A DNA stretch of 64,000 nucleotides from Erythrophleum ivorense (taxonomy: Eukaryota > Streptophyta > Magnoliopsida > Fabales > Fabaceae): contig JAIUCV010000001.1 of assembly GCA_026724425.1 (NCBI GenBank), positions 72,001-136,000 of the forward strand. Reading direction: 5' to 3'. This document shows, in pieces, positions 38,101 through 50,952 of the stretch. A program made the position numbers and the translations under genes. Numbering within the stretch: the stretch's first letter is position 1; each line of letters opens with the position of its first letter. The notes under the pieces were generated by a model. It had not been told where the DNA came from. It did no database searches and saw only the letters and a program-made list of their open reading frames with translations.

Positions 38101-39939
38101 TCCTATCATCCATTCAAGGACGATCATTTACTCATTGTTCCCTATGAACATAGGTGTGTAGCTTTCCTTCTTGTATGAGTTCTTTTATCTCATTTTTTAG
38201 CTAGAAGTAATCTTCTATATTATGACCATAGTCTCCGTGAAGGCAACAATACTTTAATCAATCAATTCAATCCCCCTACCTTTTAACGCTTCATTGATGG
38301 GAAATTCAACAGGTTAACAGTGTAAATTTCTTCAAGAATGTGTGGACTTGTGGCTTGATCGAGGGCGTATACGAGGAGAAACATCCTTGTGGAGACGATC
38401 GTTTACAGCCTCTATGTTAGAATATTTTAATTCAATTATCATTGGAATATTTTAAATAAAGATATATTAATATATTTTATATTTTGTTGTTGGGATATTT
38501 TAAATAAAAAAATACTAAGATATTCTATTATTATTTAAATTTTAAAATTTAAATATTCTAATAGTAGCCCAAAAATCAAGAAATTAATATTTGCAGATAG
38601 AGTAGCTAATGAGTTAATGGGTTTAGTAGTCAATGATTTTTAAAGAACTAAATACGCCGTTATCTTTAATGGAAAGATATGACATACTTTGACAAACCCA
38701 TTCTATTGAAAGGTTTTCTGGCAAGAGAAGCTCATCTTTAAAATCATCGTCATTGAAATGTTTCAACTTGTAAGGCTGAATTTCTTATGTCTTCTTCTTA
38801 TATTTACAAATTGCAGATTTGAAAATAAGCTTCGTAGATTAGAATTTGTGCATCATGTTCAAGTATGGTTGAAAGTATTTATGATCTATTATTGCTTCCA
38901 CTAAATTTTTATTGAATCGATATTTATGTAAATGAAATTTCAAACATACGTGGCATCAAAGCCTTGCTCTAATTGCCTTTGCTTGCTGTATGAGAATTCA
39001 TTGACTCTAATTTTTAGGGTAGAAGATAAAGTGAAAATTTTTCATGTAGGTTTAAATTTATGAAATTGAATTGTTCAAAATCATTGGATTTTTTCAATGC
39101 ATATATATCATTTTAATGATTGCATATATGTTGGCTATACTATTGAATTTATGCTTTATAGTTAATATAGAATTTGTATGATAATTTATAATTTTGAATA
39201 CTACATATTTGTGCCTGAAAGCTTGTTTCAAAAAAGCCTGGAAAATGTTTGTTTCTGCCATTGATATCTAGGAATTTTCTTGATAGATTTGGGCTATTTT
39301 GACATTATAAATGGATTCCTATAAATAAATAAATATATATATATATATTTGAATTTTGACTTTTGAAGCACTCAAAACGGAATTCTTGAAAAATAGAAAT
39401 GGCTCATTCAATTTTTTGATTTGAGCAAGGTCAAAATTAGATTGGGTTGACTTAGTTGAAGGTTAGGAAGAGCTAAAATGAGATATTTTTTTTATGTTCC
39501 ATTTTTGGTAGTGTTACTTTTCCATTTAAACAACATGCCGTTTTGAATATAAAAATAAAAAGGGTGTAAAACATTTCATTAAAGAAAAAATTTAGGCCAA
39601 TTATCTATTAGCTTGATCCTTTTTAGTTAATTTTTTGTTGGTTTTAGGTTCATTGATTTCGAGCCCAATTCTGAACAAATAAAAGAAAAAGAAAACAGAA
39701 TTAAAGGACATTGGATCATTAGTGGAATGGGCCTTGGGTGGATTTTCAGCCTTTTAAGGATAATTTTTTAGACTTTCTAGCCACTCTAGTTATAAAAAAT
39801 TGCATTGGACTAATTTTGAAATTGTTCATGATTCATTTTTGATCGTTTAGGTTACATTAGTTTTTGATTTGACCCATAATTGATTTTTGGATCAAATATA
39901 TTATAAAAGAAAAATTATTCTTTTGTGTTATATAATTTG
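38101..39939. other. AT-rich spacer, nothing recognised
   Basis: No coding homology. Short (TA)n at 39333-39349 and an AT-rich palindromic patch near 38450-38570. Confidence 0.5.
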
Positions 39940-40920
39940 TCTAAATTTTGGTTAAATTATTTTTAGATAATTTTGACGCAATAGGAATTTTTCAAAATTA
40001 ATATCAGTGCTATTTAATTTGTCTAAATTATAAAATCTTATTTTAGACAATTATAGCACATTTTTTGAACTTTGTAGAATTATTTTAGAATTGTTTAATT
40101 TTGTCTAAATTATAAGGAAATAGAAAGTATCTTCCGTATCTTGCAGGGAGATTCAAAAAATATCATGTTATCCTACAGAGAAAAAAAAAACATATAAGTC
40201 CCACAGAAAAGGAAAAAAAGAAAACACAATACATGAACAGTAAATATAAACAATGCATGAATAATATTAATAATGTGACATTAGAAATAGTGGCATCCAC
40301 GAGTATTTATAATTGACTATTTTTAAACAAATTTTTTACACATTTATGAAATAATCATAAAGAGAGAATTTTTAATTAGCTAATCACGTATAATTTGGTT
40401 GATTAGTTAATTAAATAAATTATTATAAGACAAAATTATTTTATGCATATATTTAATTACACATAATGAATCTAGGTATTTTATGACTAATATGTATAAG
40501 TTAAGAAATAGCCACATCATTATTTATAATTTGTATACATGCATTCTTGGTTTGTTCTTATGAATACAAAAATTACATATGGATTTAAAATATCAACTCT
40601 AATCACATAGGGCCAATTTTGACATATTTGTGAATGAAAAAAAGATTAATTTAAGTACTATTTAATTTAGCCCAAATTATAAAAAATTATTGTTTTAGAC
40701 AATTTTGGCATATTTTATAATGAAAAATTAATTTAAGTGTCATTTAAATTTTTTTTCTATTTTAGAAAATTATTTTTAAGCAACTTGGCAAATTTGGAAT
40801 TTTGTGGAAATTATTTTTTTGTGCCATTTAATTTTATCCAAATTATGAAAAATTATTGTGGACAATTTTGGCATATTTTGGACAATTTTAAAGGAGTATT
40901 TTAATTAATTAGTTACGTAC
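39940..40920. repeat. diverged direct repeats of a TCTAAATTATGAAAAATTAT unit
   Basis: A word set (tttaatttTGTCTAAATTAT, TTTAGACAATTTTGGCATAT, GTGCCATTTAATTTT) recurs near 39940, 40010, 40100, 40665 and 40830. The piece 40380-40610 is also similar to 45652-45890, which suggests an old large tandem duplication now split by a copia element. Confidence 0.55.
40837..40920 (+). repeat. 84-bp direct duplication, left copy
   Basis: From TCCAAATTATGAAAAATTAT to TTAGTTACGTAC; repeated at 45583-45666 with a single A/G difference. It directly abuts the 5' LTR start. Confidence 0.9.
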
Positions 40921-41227
40921 TGTGATGATGTCTTTAAATCTCAAAACTCAAGTCCCACATCGAATAAAACTCATATGGGAAGGGAATTACTCATATATAA
41001 AAGAGGGAACAAGTCCCACATCGAGTAGAATTGAGTTGGAAGTGAGATTGTTTATGTATATAAAGAGGGCTTTTACATCTATATCTTATACCTTGTATCA
41101 TTCAGTCTCAATAGTATAAAGCTTTTCTCCCTGCCCGTAGACGTAGTTCATATTAGCCAAACCATGTTAATTTTCTGTGTCATTCTTTCTTTTCTCTCTA
41201 TTTTCTTAATACCGCTAATTCACAACA
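40921..41227 (+). repeat. 5' LTR of the 41-kb copia
   Basis: TGTGATGATG ... TTCACAACA. It contains a tandem pair of modules, each AGTCCCACATCG followed 31-33 bases later by TATATAA. The partner is 45292-45582. Confidence 0.9.
40951..41065 (+). promoter_or_regulatory. two USE-like plus TATA modules in the LTR
   Basis: AGTCCCACATCG at 40951-40962 with TATATAA from 40994 (31 bases between), and AGTCCCACATCG at 41012-41023 with TATATAAAG from 41057 (33 bases between). RTCCCACATCG is the upstream sequence element of plant snRNA promoters; a gap of about 33-34 bases to the TATA box is the Pol II-type spacing known from U1/U2 genes. Function in this LTR is inferred. Confidence 0.6.
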
Positions 41228-41229
41228 AT

Positions 41230-41241
41230 TGGTATCAGAGC
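41230..41241 (+). other. copia primer-binding site
   Basis: TGGTATCAGAGC, a perfect complement of the initiator-Met tRNA 3' end. Confidence 0.9.
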
Positions 41242-41271
41242 TTTTGACTTAAGTTTTTTTGCTAAAAGAAG

Positions 41272-42136
41272 ATGGCATCTCACAAATTTGATATTGAGAA
41301 ATTCAATGAGTCGAATGATTTCACATTGTGGAAGGTGAAGATGCGGGCAATTCTAGTTCAGCAAGGGTGCGCGGCTGCGATAGATGGAGAGGGAAGGTTG
41401 CCAGAGAGTTTGAAGGCGGAGGAAAGGGCGGAGATTTTGGCGAAGGCTCATAGCGCCATTCTATTGAGTTTGACGGATGAGATCTTGAGGGAGGTTATGG
41501 ACGAAACTTTTACGGTTTCATTATGGAAAACATTAGAAAGCAAGTACCAGAAGAAATCCTTGACGAATCGGTTATATCAAAAGCAACGATTATATACCCT
41601 TAGAATGTCAGAAAGTACACCGGTAAGAGATCATATTGACAATTTTAACGAAATTATTTTAGATCTTCAAGGGGTCGGGGTTAAAATTGAGGAAAATGAC
41701 CAGGCAATAATTCTTTTATGCTCGTTGCCTAATTCATATGAAAATTTTGTTAACACGATGCTTTATGGGAAAGACATTATCTCGATTGGTGATATAAATG
41801 ATGCTTTACAATCAAAGGATTGAAGAGGAGGGTGTCTGGGTCTGGTGAGGAAGCATCAGATATGAGTTTGGTAATGAATAGAGGCAGGAGCAAGGAGAAG
41901 GATGAAGGTAATCGAAGTAAGTCTCGTTCGAAGTCAAGGTTTAAGGGGCAACTACGGTGTTTTAAGTGTAAAGAAAAAGGGCCATTTCAAGAAGGATTGT
42001 CCACAGTGGAAAAAGGAAAATAATCAAAAGGAATCAAATGATAAGGCAAGTGTCTCAGTGATTCAGGACAGTTCAGATGAGAGTGATGACGGAGATGTTC
42101 TGACGGTTAGTACCTTAAATTCTACAAATACCTAGG
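41272..42136 (+). pseudogene. copia gag
   Basis: ATG at 41272 (MASHKFDIEKFNESNDFTLW). The capsid domain is open to 41823 (183 codons) with WKTLESKYQKKSLTNRLY, RLYTLRMSEST, LLCSLPNSYENFVNTML, typical of the Tnt1-94 group. A TGA then ends the frame; the knuckle region follows in other frames (41902-42135: CFKCKEKG or VLSVKKKGHFKKDCPQWKK), so one Cys lies across a frameshift. It ends with an acidic Ser/Asp stretch. Confidence 0.85.
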
Positions 42137-45100
42137 TCATGGATACTGGAGCTTCTTATCACATGACTTTCACAAAGAAACTGTTTATTTCTTTTAAAGA
42201 GTGGAAAGACAGTGTGAAGTTGAGAAATGATCAGGAGCTTAGTGTTGAAGGCAGTGGGTCAGTACAGGTAAAAATGTTTGATGGTATGGTTAGAACATTT
42301 GATGCACGGTATATTCATGGGCTACGAAAAAATTTGATTTCTCTAAGTGCCTTGGACAAGTAAGGATACTATTTTTCTAGCGAGGATGGACAGGTAAAGG
42401 TTTCTAGAGGTGCTCTGGTAGTGATAAATGGTAGACTTCAACATGGGGTCTATATACTCATTGGAAACTCGGTAATGGGCACTGTGACAGTTTCTAGTAT
42501 TTTAGAGAAGAACAATGATCAAACAGAGTTATGGCATCGACAATTGGGGCATATGAGTGAAAAAGGACTAGTAGTGTTGCAAAAGCAGGGGTTATTGGAG
42601 GGCGTAGAAACTGAAAAGTTGAAATTCTGTGAAACTTGTGTCAAGGGCAAGCAGCGCAGAGTCAAGTTCAGTTTGGGAAAGCATACCTCCATTGATATCC
42701 TTGAATATATACATTCAAACTTGTGGGGTCTTTCTCCAATTAAGTCTCATGGAAGGTGCAAATACTTTGTGACATTTATTGATGACTACTCCAGAAAAGT
42801 GTGGGTATATTTTCTGAAGAAAAAGGATGAGGTGTTTGGGAAGTTCAAGGAGTGGAAGACTATGATTAAGAAGCATACTAGGAAGCAAGTCAAGACACTC
42901 AGAACTGATAATGGGTTGATGTTCTACAATACACCATTTAATAAGTTCTGTAAGAAAGAAGGTATAGTGAGACACCATACTGTACAGCACACACCACAAC
43001 AAAATGGTGTAGCAGAATAGATGAACCAAACACTTTTGTAGCGCACAAGATGTATGCGATTGAGTGCTAATCTTCCTAAGTAATTTTAGGCTGAAGCAGT
43101 TAACACTATAACCTATCTAGTGAATAGATCTCCATCAATTGCAATTGATCTAAAAACTCCACAAGAGATGTGGTACTGTACACTTTCAGACTATTCTGGT
43201 TTAAAGATATTTGGGTGCCCAACATACGTTCATGTAAATAATGGTAAACTAGAGGCGAGGGTAATGAAGTGCATATTTTTAAGGTATGCAATTGGTGTGA
43301 AGGGATATAGACTGTGATGTACAGAACATGACAGGACCCTGAGATTCATTATTAGCAGAGATGTGACGTTTGATGAATCTATTATGTTTAACCAAACAGA
43401 GGAACTTGATGATCTTCCAGGAAAAGATCTGGGTGTTAATTAGAAGGTGGAGTTTGAGGTGGAGACCTCAAGGACAAACAAGAGCTCTGTAGACTAACTT
43501 GGAGATTTGCAGGAAGAGCAACAGAGTATAGCAACAAGAAGAGGAATAAGAGAAAATAAAAGGCCAGTCAGGTATGCAGACTATGTAAATTTTGTTGATA
43601 CTAATCCTATTGCATATGCACTGGCAGTGGCAGAAAACATTGATACTGAGGAGCCGCAGTCTTACAAGGAGGCGGTCCAAAGTAAAGAGGTAACTAACTG
43701 GTTACTAGCTATGAATGAGGAAATGCAGTTCCTATCAAAGAATAGGACTTGGGAGCTAGTACCTTTACCAAAGGATGTAAAGCTTGTATGATGCAAGTGG
43801 GTGTACAAGAAGAAGGAAGGGATTCCTAAAGTTGAGCCGGCAAGGTTTAAGGCAAGACTTGTAGCGAAGGGGTTTTCACAAAAAGAGGGCATAGATTACC
43901 ATGAAGTATTCTCTTTAGTTGTGAAGTATAAGACCATTCAGGTTCTTTTAGTCATGATAAGTGAGCTTGATTTGGAGTTAGAGCAACTTGATATGAAGAC
44001 GGCATTCTTACATAGGAATCTGGAAGATGACATCTACGTGACTCAACCTGAGGGGTTTCAAGATCCTAAAAAAAAGGAGTATGTTTACCTGCTGAAGAAG
44101 TCCTTGTATGACTTAAAGCAGTCACTTAGGTAGTGGTACAAGAGGTTTAATGCTTTCATGATTTCTAAAGAATTTACTCGTAACTCGTTCAATAGCTGTG
44201 TGTATTTCAGAAAGTTGTCAGATGATTCTTGGATCTACTTATTGCTATACGTGGATGATATGTTGATAGCAACAAAAAACAAGGCTGAAATCAATAGGTT
44301 AAAAAGGTTACTGAGCAGTGAGTTTGAGATGAAAGATCTGGGTGCAGCCAAAAAAATCTTAGGCATGGAAATTTGGAGAAATCGAAAAGCATGTCAATTG
44401 TATGTGTCACAATAGAAGTACATTGAGAAGGTGTTGTAATCTTTTTAGATGGATCAAGCCAATCCTGTGAGTATCCCATTGGCAGCACATTTCATATTGG
44501 ATGCTAGTACACTACCGAGCACAGATGAAGAGAAAGACTACATGAGTGGGATCCCTTATGCTAATGCAGTTGGGAGCCTGATGTATGTGATGGTATGCAT
44601 AAGACCAGACTTAGCCCATGCAGTTAGTATTGTGAGCAAGTTCATGGGAAATCCAGGGAAGACTCACTAGGAAGCAGTAAAGTGGATCATGCGATACTTG
44701 AGAGGTACAATTGATGTTCGTCTAGTTTATGGTACTGATGGATTTGTTGGTGGATTGGTAGGTTATACAGATTCGGATTATAGTGGAGACCTTATGAGGC
44801 GGAGATCGTTGACATGCTATATTTTTACCCTATATGGATGTGCTGTTAGTTGGAAAGCAACTTTGCAGTCTACAGTTACTTTGTCGACCACTAAGGCGGA
44901 GTACATGTCCTTGACCGAGTGAGTAAAGGAAGCAATGTGGTTACATGGCTTAATTAGAAGCCTGGGATTGAAGGTTTAGATACCTGAGGTGTATTGTGAC
45001 AGTCAAAGTGTGTTAAGCCTGGAAAAGAACGCAGTTTATCATGAAAGGTCCAAACACATAGATGTCAGATTGAATTTCATCAAGGATGCCTTAGAAAATA

Positions 45101-45219
45101 AGGTGGTTACCATAGAAAAGATACCAACAGCAGAGAATCTAGCAAACACGTTGACAAAGTCATTGCCTGTTGACAAGTTCAGGCATAGCTTGGACCTGAT
45201 GCGAGTACAAGCAGCATGA
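42137..45219 (+). pseudogene. copia protease, integrase, reverse transcriptase and RNase H, broken
   Basis: Protease MDTGASYHM at 42139. GAG-pre-integrase LWHRQLGHMSEKGL and CETCVKGKQRRVKF at 42530-42680. Integrase core IHSNLWGLSP, YFVTFIDDYSRKVWVYFLKK, LRTDNGLMFYN and HTPQQNGVAE (stop at 43018), with catalytic Asps visible. RT: LLAMNEEMQFLSKNRTWELV (43700), ARLVAKGFSQKEGIDYHEVF, LDMKTAFLH, LYVDDMLIATKN at 44247 (YVDD intact). RNase H: TDSDYSGDLMRRRS (44770), TTKAEYMSLTE, CDSQSVLSLEKN, KHIDVRLNFI. About ten stops interrupt it, often at TGG to TAG/TGA or CGA/CAA to TGA/TAA positions, consistent with deamination. Confidence 0.88.
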
Positions 45220-45291
45220 GGCCCTACGGGACATAATGGCAGGGAGATGATCGAATCAGACGTCTGGAGATTTTAAGTCAAGGTGAAAATT

Positions 45292-45582
45292 TGTGATGAT
45301 GCTTTCAAATCTCAAAATCCAAGTCCCATATTGGATAGAACTCAGATGGGAAAGGAATTACTCATATATAAAAGAGGAGACAAGTCCCACATTGAGTAGA
45401 ATTGAGTTGGGAGTGGGATTGTTTATATATATAAAGAGGGCTTCTACATCTCTTCCTTGTACCTTATATCATTCAGTCTCAATAGTATAAAGTTTTTCTC
45501 CCTGCCTGTGGACGTAGGTCATATTGGCCGAACCACGTTAATTTTTTATGTCATTCTTTCTTTTCTCTCTACTTTCTTAATG
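45292..45582 (+). repeat. 3' LTR of the 41-kb copia, end truncated
   Basis: Starts TGTGATGATGC. Matches the 5' LTR to CTTTCTTAAT, then changes directly into the duplicated flank. The terminal segment ACCGCTAATTCACA(ACA) present in the 5' LTR is missing. Both USE-like boxes carry C to T changes (AGTCCCATATTG, AGTCCCACATTG). Confidence 0.88.
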
Positions 45583-45666
45583 TCCAAATTATGAAAAATT
45601 ATTGTGGACAATTTTGGCATATTTTGGACAATTTTAAGGGAGTATTTTAATTAATTAGTTACGTAC
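45583..45666 (+). repeat. 84-bp direct duplication, right copy
   Basis: Same sequence as 40837-40920 but for one base. It continues into AATTTAGTTGATTAATT, the natural continuation judging from the related repeat at 40380-40420. Confidence 0.9.
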
Positions 45667-46849
45667 AATTTAGTTGATTAATTATTATATAATTCTCATT
45701 ATGTAATGATTATATTAGTGCATACATATGTTTTTAATACATATAATGAACCTAGATGTTTTATGATTAACATATATAATTAAGGAATAGTTACAAATCC
45801 TAACGTAATTGTGCACATACATTCTTGGCTTGTTTTTTGAAATTTAAATATCACATAAAGATTTAAAGAAATTAATTCTAATTAGATATGTAGTTATAGC
45901 ATGTCTTTGTCCAGAGGTAAACAATAATAATTATGTACCTCATTAAGATGGAATGGGAATTGCTTTATATTTTTTAAAATGCCTGCAAGTATTAGGAAAT
46001 ATAAATGCATCTTAATTTCATCATAAATGATACATATACATATATATATATATGTTATACTAAGGTCTTTACCCTCAGGGAGATTTAAGTGATACTAAAT
46101 TTATATTTAATATGTCTTATATTAGTAAGCAAACATTTAAAATATAATGATTGATTGTCTCATATAGTATTTTATGTAAGTATGATTAAAGTTAAATCTT
46201 AAATTTGCAACATTGTCATCTCTTCAATTATTAAAATTGTTGAAAGATCATTTTGGTTAATGATGAATATAGAGCATGGAAAGAGGCAATCCTCCTTCAT
46301 TTAGATTAGCCTTAACTATGCTCTATGATAAGAAAAGCCTTTTATACCTATTAATACTAGTATAAGAGTTAAGATTGTATAATGTAAGCACTATGAGTAA
46401 TCATATTGTTTTAGCATAATGTTTATTAAATATTATTTGAAAGGCAGCTGCCTTAGGTCCATATCCAAATGTAAGAAGGTTAATGACCATTTTATAGGCT
46501 AAAGGTGAAATTTAGAAGTCATCATAAAAGTTACTACCTAGTATACTAATGGCAAGTTAGTTCTCCATAAAGTAAACTAATAATAAGAGTATGTAAAAGT
46601 ACATAATACATCTATGAGACATAGTTGTATAACTTAAGTTTCTTAAGATAGATATCTCTATTTTATTCTTAGTGCAAACAATTCTTAGTTAGCTACCTTA
46701 TTAATATAAGTCATTATAGATTTCTTATAAACATAAGTAAGGACAGGTGAACAATTAATATCTTATTGGACATGTGTATACAAGGAAAACAATAGGCTTA
46801 TTTAGAAGATAGTGAGGTCCTTCATGAAATTCATTTAGCCATTAGCTTT
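45667..46849. other. AT-rich spacer
   Basis: 45652-45890 is similar to 40380-40610 (shared CATATAATGAACCTAG-like and ACATTCTTGG words). The rest is unrecognised. Confidence 0.5.
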
Positions 46850-49280
46850 AAGAAGGGAGACCATAAAGGAAATGGCATATAAAGAATGGTTACCTTGAAA
46901 AGAAAGGTCTAACTGGAGAAGGAAAAATATACCTTTTATCTTTAGTTTGTAATCTCATTTAACTCTTGCTTGTCCTGAACGAGAATTCTTCTAAAGTATG
47001 GCATAGGAGATTAAGAAACATCTATATTAAGAAAGTCAAGAGGTTTATAAAGGATAAGGTTCTTGAATCCCTAAACTTTACTTAGATTCATGTGTAGATG
47101 GTATCAATATATAAGCAAACCAATATGCTACTTAAAGGAGCTGGAAGAATTTTTGAATTGTTAAAGATTATATGCACTAATACCTGTTGTCTTAATTTAT
47201 GTTCTAATAGTTACGATAAATATTTCATTCTCTTTATTGGTGACTTCTCATGCTACACGTATATCTACTTACTTTATAATTAAAGTAAGACACTTGATAT
47301 CTTTAAGGTATATAAAGTAAAAATAGAGAAATAATTTAGTAAAAAATGAATATTGTGAGTTCAAAGAAAGGATATGAATATTTTGATAAGTACACATTTG
47401 ATGGACAAGCACTTTGTGGATAAATGCACTTAAGATAGCCATGTATGTTTTGAATATGGTTTTCACAAAGGCTATATTTAAGAAATCTAAAAATGTTAAA
47501 AACCCAATTTGATTCATATACATGTATAGAATTGTCTTATAGAGATAAGAGTGTATAATTTATATGAAAGGAAATAAGACCCTAGGACTATCACTACATA
47601 TTGACTAAACAGAAAGGTCTAAAGGATCTAGATTATACTATACTTAAAAATGACATAATTAGTATAAGTGATTGACCATATGACTTAGTCAATGAAGATA
47701 ATCACATAAAGTAAACTATTCTTATGGTGGAATGCTGGTTTTATATAACACTTATCTAGTTTAGTGAATGTGAAATATAATGAAGTTCTAGAAATCCAAT
47801 TTGGTCATGCTAGAAACTAAGATATCAACATCTAAATGATCCTATCAATTTTGATGAGGCACCTCATGATGAACTAGAGACACTTTAGAGTAGTGATAGA
47901 TGATACTCTTTTCAGCAATATCAACCTTAACAACAAGTTGAATTGAGAAGATTGACGAGGGTTAAGAAATTGGCAATTTCTAATTATGTATTATACCTTA
48001 CAAAATTTGTCTAGAACATAAATATTGAAAATGATCCCATAACATTTTCAAAAACAATGAATGGTATAAATTCCAAATTACAGCATGATGTCATAATAGA
48101 TAAGGCAAAATCTATAGCAAATAATAATGTTTGAAACCTTGTACAATTACTTGATGGGGCCAAGGCAATTAACTGTAAAAGAGTCTTTAAAATAAAAAAA
48201 AATCATTAGGTAACATTGATCACTACAAGGCAATATTGATTGTCAAAGGTTTTATTCAGAAAGAAGGAATTAACTATATAAAGGTATTCTCTCTCGTATT
48301 AAAGAAAGATTCCATCAGTATTTTCATGACTTCAGTAGCTTAGTTTAACTTGGAATAATAGCAAATGAATGTAAAAACAACCATCTTCAATTATGACCTT
48401 TAGGAAGAGATACAGAGGAAATAACATAAGGGATTCATCAAATGCCTAGGAGAATTTTGTATGCAAGAGTAAGAAATCCACTTGTAGGCTTAAACAAGCC
48501 TCATGACAATAATAATTAAAATCCCATGATATGATCACATTTTAATTTCATTGAAAACATCATTAATTAGTGTATATATCACAAGGTCTATGGGAATAAA
48601 ATTATCTATTAGGTTATAAATGTTGATGATATATTGCTTATATCTAGTGACTTAGGGACAGCTACATAAGGTAAAATAACTATTGTTTAAGAAATGTAAA
48701 ACATCTATTGTTCAAGAAATATGACATGAAAGACATGAGCAAGGTATTCTATATTATAAATATGAGGATCCATATAAATATAGATCTCAATGTATTTTGA
48801 GACTATTATAAGAAACCTGCATTAGTTAAATACTTGAACATTTCTTGATAAAAGATTATTTGCCAAATGTGATGTTCATTATAGAGAAAAAAATTTGTTT
48901 TTATATCCCAAATATGATCTTAGAAAGAGAAGAGATATAGAGTATTCCTTCTATTTTTATAGTTTTTACTAAAAGAATGTTAAAAAGATACCAAAGCCAT
49001 TTTGGCTTGGATCATTAAATTAAAGGTTGCAATGATTGTTATTAAGTGCCTTTAGATACAAATGATTTTATGCTTACATTTAAAAGAAACAATAATTTAA
49101 AAGATGTTGGTTATATAGTTTTAGATTTGGCAAGACGCGTTGATTCTGAAAAGGTCAATATTACAACACATATCATGCTGGCTAAATGAGCCATATCATG
49201 GAAGAGTACAAGATGCTAAGCAATCATTAATTGATGCTTTTACCATGAAAGACCAAATTAAGCCATATTTTTTTGGTAGG
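46850..49280 (+). pseudogene. very old copia relic
   Basis: Plus-strand fragments in copia order: GAG-pre-integrase (SSKVWHRRLRNIYIKKV at about 46988), integrase start (FELLKIICTNTCC, YFILFIGDFSCYTYIYLL at 47150-47280), spacer, RT (VLFRKKELTI, SLVLKKDSISIFM, NVKTTIFNYDL at about 48240-48400; MLMIYCLY, a remnant of VDDILL, at about 48620) and RNase H pieces (about 48980-49200). Stops every few codons; AT-biased decay. No LTRs could be recognised. Older than the other copia copies. Confidence 0.6.
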
Positions 49281-50952
49281 TTGATAAGTTAAATTCATTT
49301 TGTTAGTTATGTCCTTTTGAATTTCTTTTATATATATATATATATATAATTTTGAAAAAAAATGTGTACATAACTCCAATATAAAATTAGAAAAATGAAG
49401 TAATAATAAAATATAATTTTTGCATAAGAAATGAAAACAAAATTAATAGTTGATAAAAAAATGAATGATAAAATATTATTTGTTGTTATTTATTTTTTAT
49501 AAAAAGGTTATTTTAACAAATTTATTGAGATATACTAGTTAACTAACGAGATTAGATAAAAGAAGACGTATTTAAAAAATATGATTCATTTATATTATAT
49601 ATATATATAACATATAATATTGGTCTTTACCCCCTTAAATATAATAATATTAGAAAAAAAATGCAAACAACCTTTTTTTTTCTTTTTGTGTCAACAAAGA
49701 CAAATTGTTTTGGGTATATAGTAGATAAATTGCTATCTCGAAAAAAAAAAAAGATTTAAGTTCCAAAAAAAGCTAAAAAAAGGGATCCATTTTCTAAAAG
49801 CCCGAATAACATATGAATTAGGCTAAGACTTTTTCAAGCCTAAGTCATCTTTTTTTTTAATTTTCATATTATTAATCTATATTTCGTTTACACTTTTCTT
49901 TACTTTTCGAACTCCTACTCTCTCCTTTTTTTTCAAATATTGAAATAGTAATACTTAATATAAAAGTAAAAAACAAATTGTAATATTATGTGATGAAAAT
50001 TACTAATATCTAAATAAAAATAAATTAATGAGAAATGATATATTATGTAATACAAAAAATTGCAATATCTAATAAAACTAGACTTTAAATCACTATTTTA
50101 TAAAAAAATGGACTTTAAATTAATATCACACAATATATTATATTTTTCCATCAAAACACCAATTTTATTTTATTTACTGGGGCTAGGCCTAAATCCGAAT
50201 AGTAATGTACAATATCATGCTATGTCCAATCCTTATTTTTCAACAAATATTTTTTGCAAACTCAACTATTTTTTATACAAAATCAACTCGTGATCAACTC
50301 CATGGCTCATAATTCAACAATTTAGTTAAATTTGAGAATTTATTAAGAAATGAAATGACATGACAAATAATATAATATTATAAAAAGGTAAAGAATGAAC
50401 TAACACATCATATATTATTTTACTATTTAAAAGTTTATTAAAAAAAGAAAGAAATCATTAATAAAATATAAATTATTTTTTAATGTTATCTTTATAATTA
50501 AAATATGATTTTAACAATCTTTCAGCTAAAAAAGATATAACTATAGTTTTACTACTTGCTTATTTTATTCTTTTCTAAACTTTTAACTTAGAAAAACAAC
50601 ATAATTTATATTTAAATGACAAAAAAAAAGTCTTTAAAACAGTGTCAAAAAGTCGTTGAAGCTAGTTCTTTTGTAAAGTCAAATATAACTTTTTTAGCTA
50701 CGTAGGTTTATTGTAGTACAATTTCTTACCTTTGACCTTGTAATTACTCCATTAAAAGGGTAGATGGGACCATTAATTAAAAGGATATATGTTAGTAGTT
50801 TTTTTAATATTTATCCCTACTTAAAAAAAAAGGATCGATATATATATACACACATTCACACACACCCCCTTGATGCTATATCTGTACATCACATAATTTG
50901 AGAGAGGACGAAGAAACATAAAAAATAATAAGGACCATTAAGTGAAAAGGAG
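49281..50952. other. AT-rich spacer with TA microsatellites
   Basis: (TA)n tracts at about 49329-49348 and 49588-49608, several A/T homopolymers. No gene, RNA or transposon domain recognised. Confidence 0.55.

Larger units (their letters stand above)
40921..45582 (+). mobile_element. Ty1-copia retrotransposon, nearly complete but broken
   Basis: Plus-strand element of 4.66 kb: 5' LTR (40921-41227), initiator-Met primer site (41230-41241), gag, protease, integrase, reverse transcriptase, RNase H, then 3' LTR (45292-45582) whose last 13-16 bases are missing. By hand count the LTRs differ at about 33 of 290 positions, mostly transitions. Several in-frame stops and shifts mean no full polyprotein. 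It is flanked by an 84-bp duplication rather than a 5-bp one. Confidence 0.9.

Noticed and set aside
49329..49608. TA-rich tracts as a replication origin or matrix-attachment site
   Set aside because: Simple (TA)n microsatellites in AT-rich spacer; nothing in the sequence distinguishes a function.
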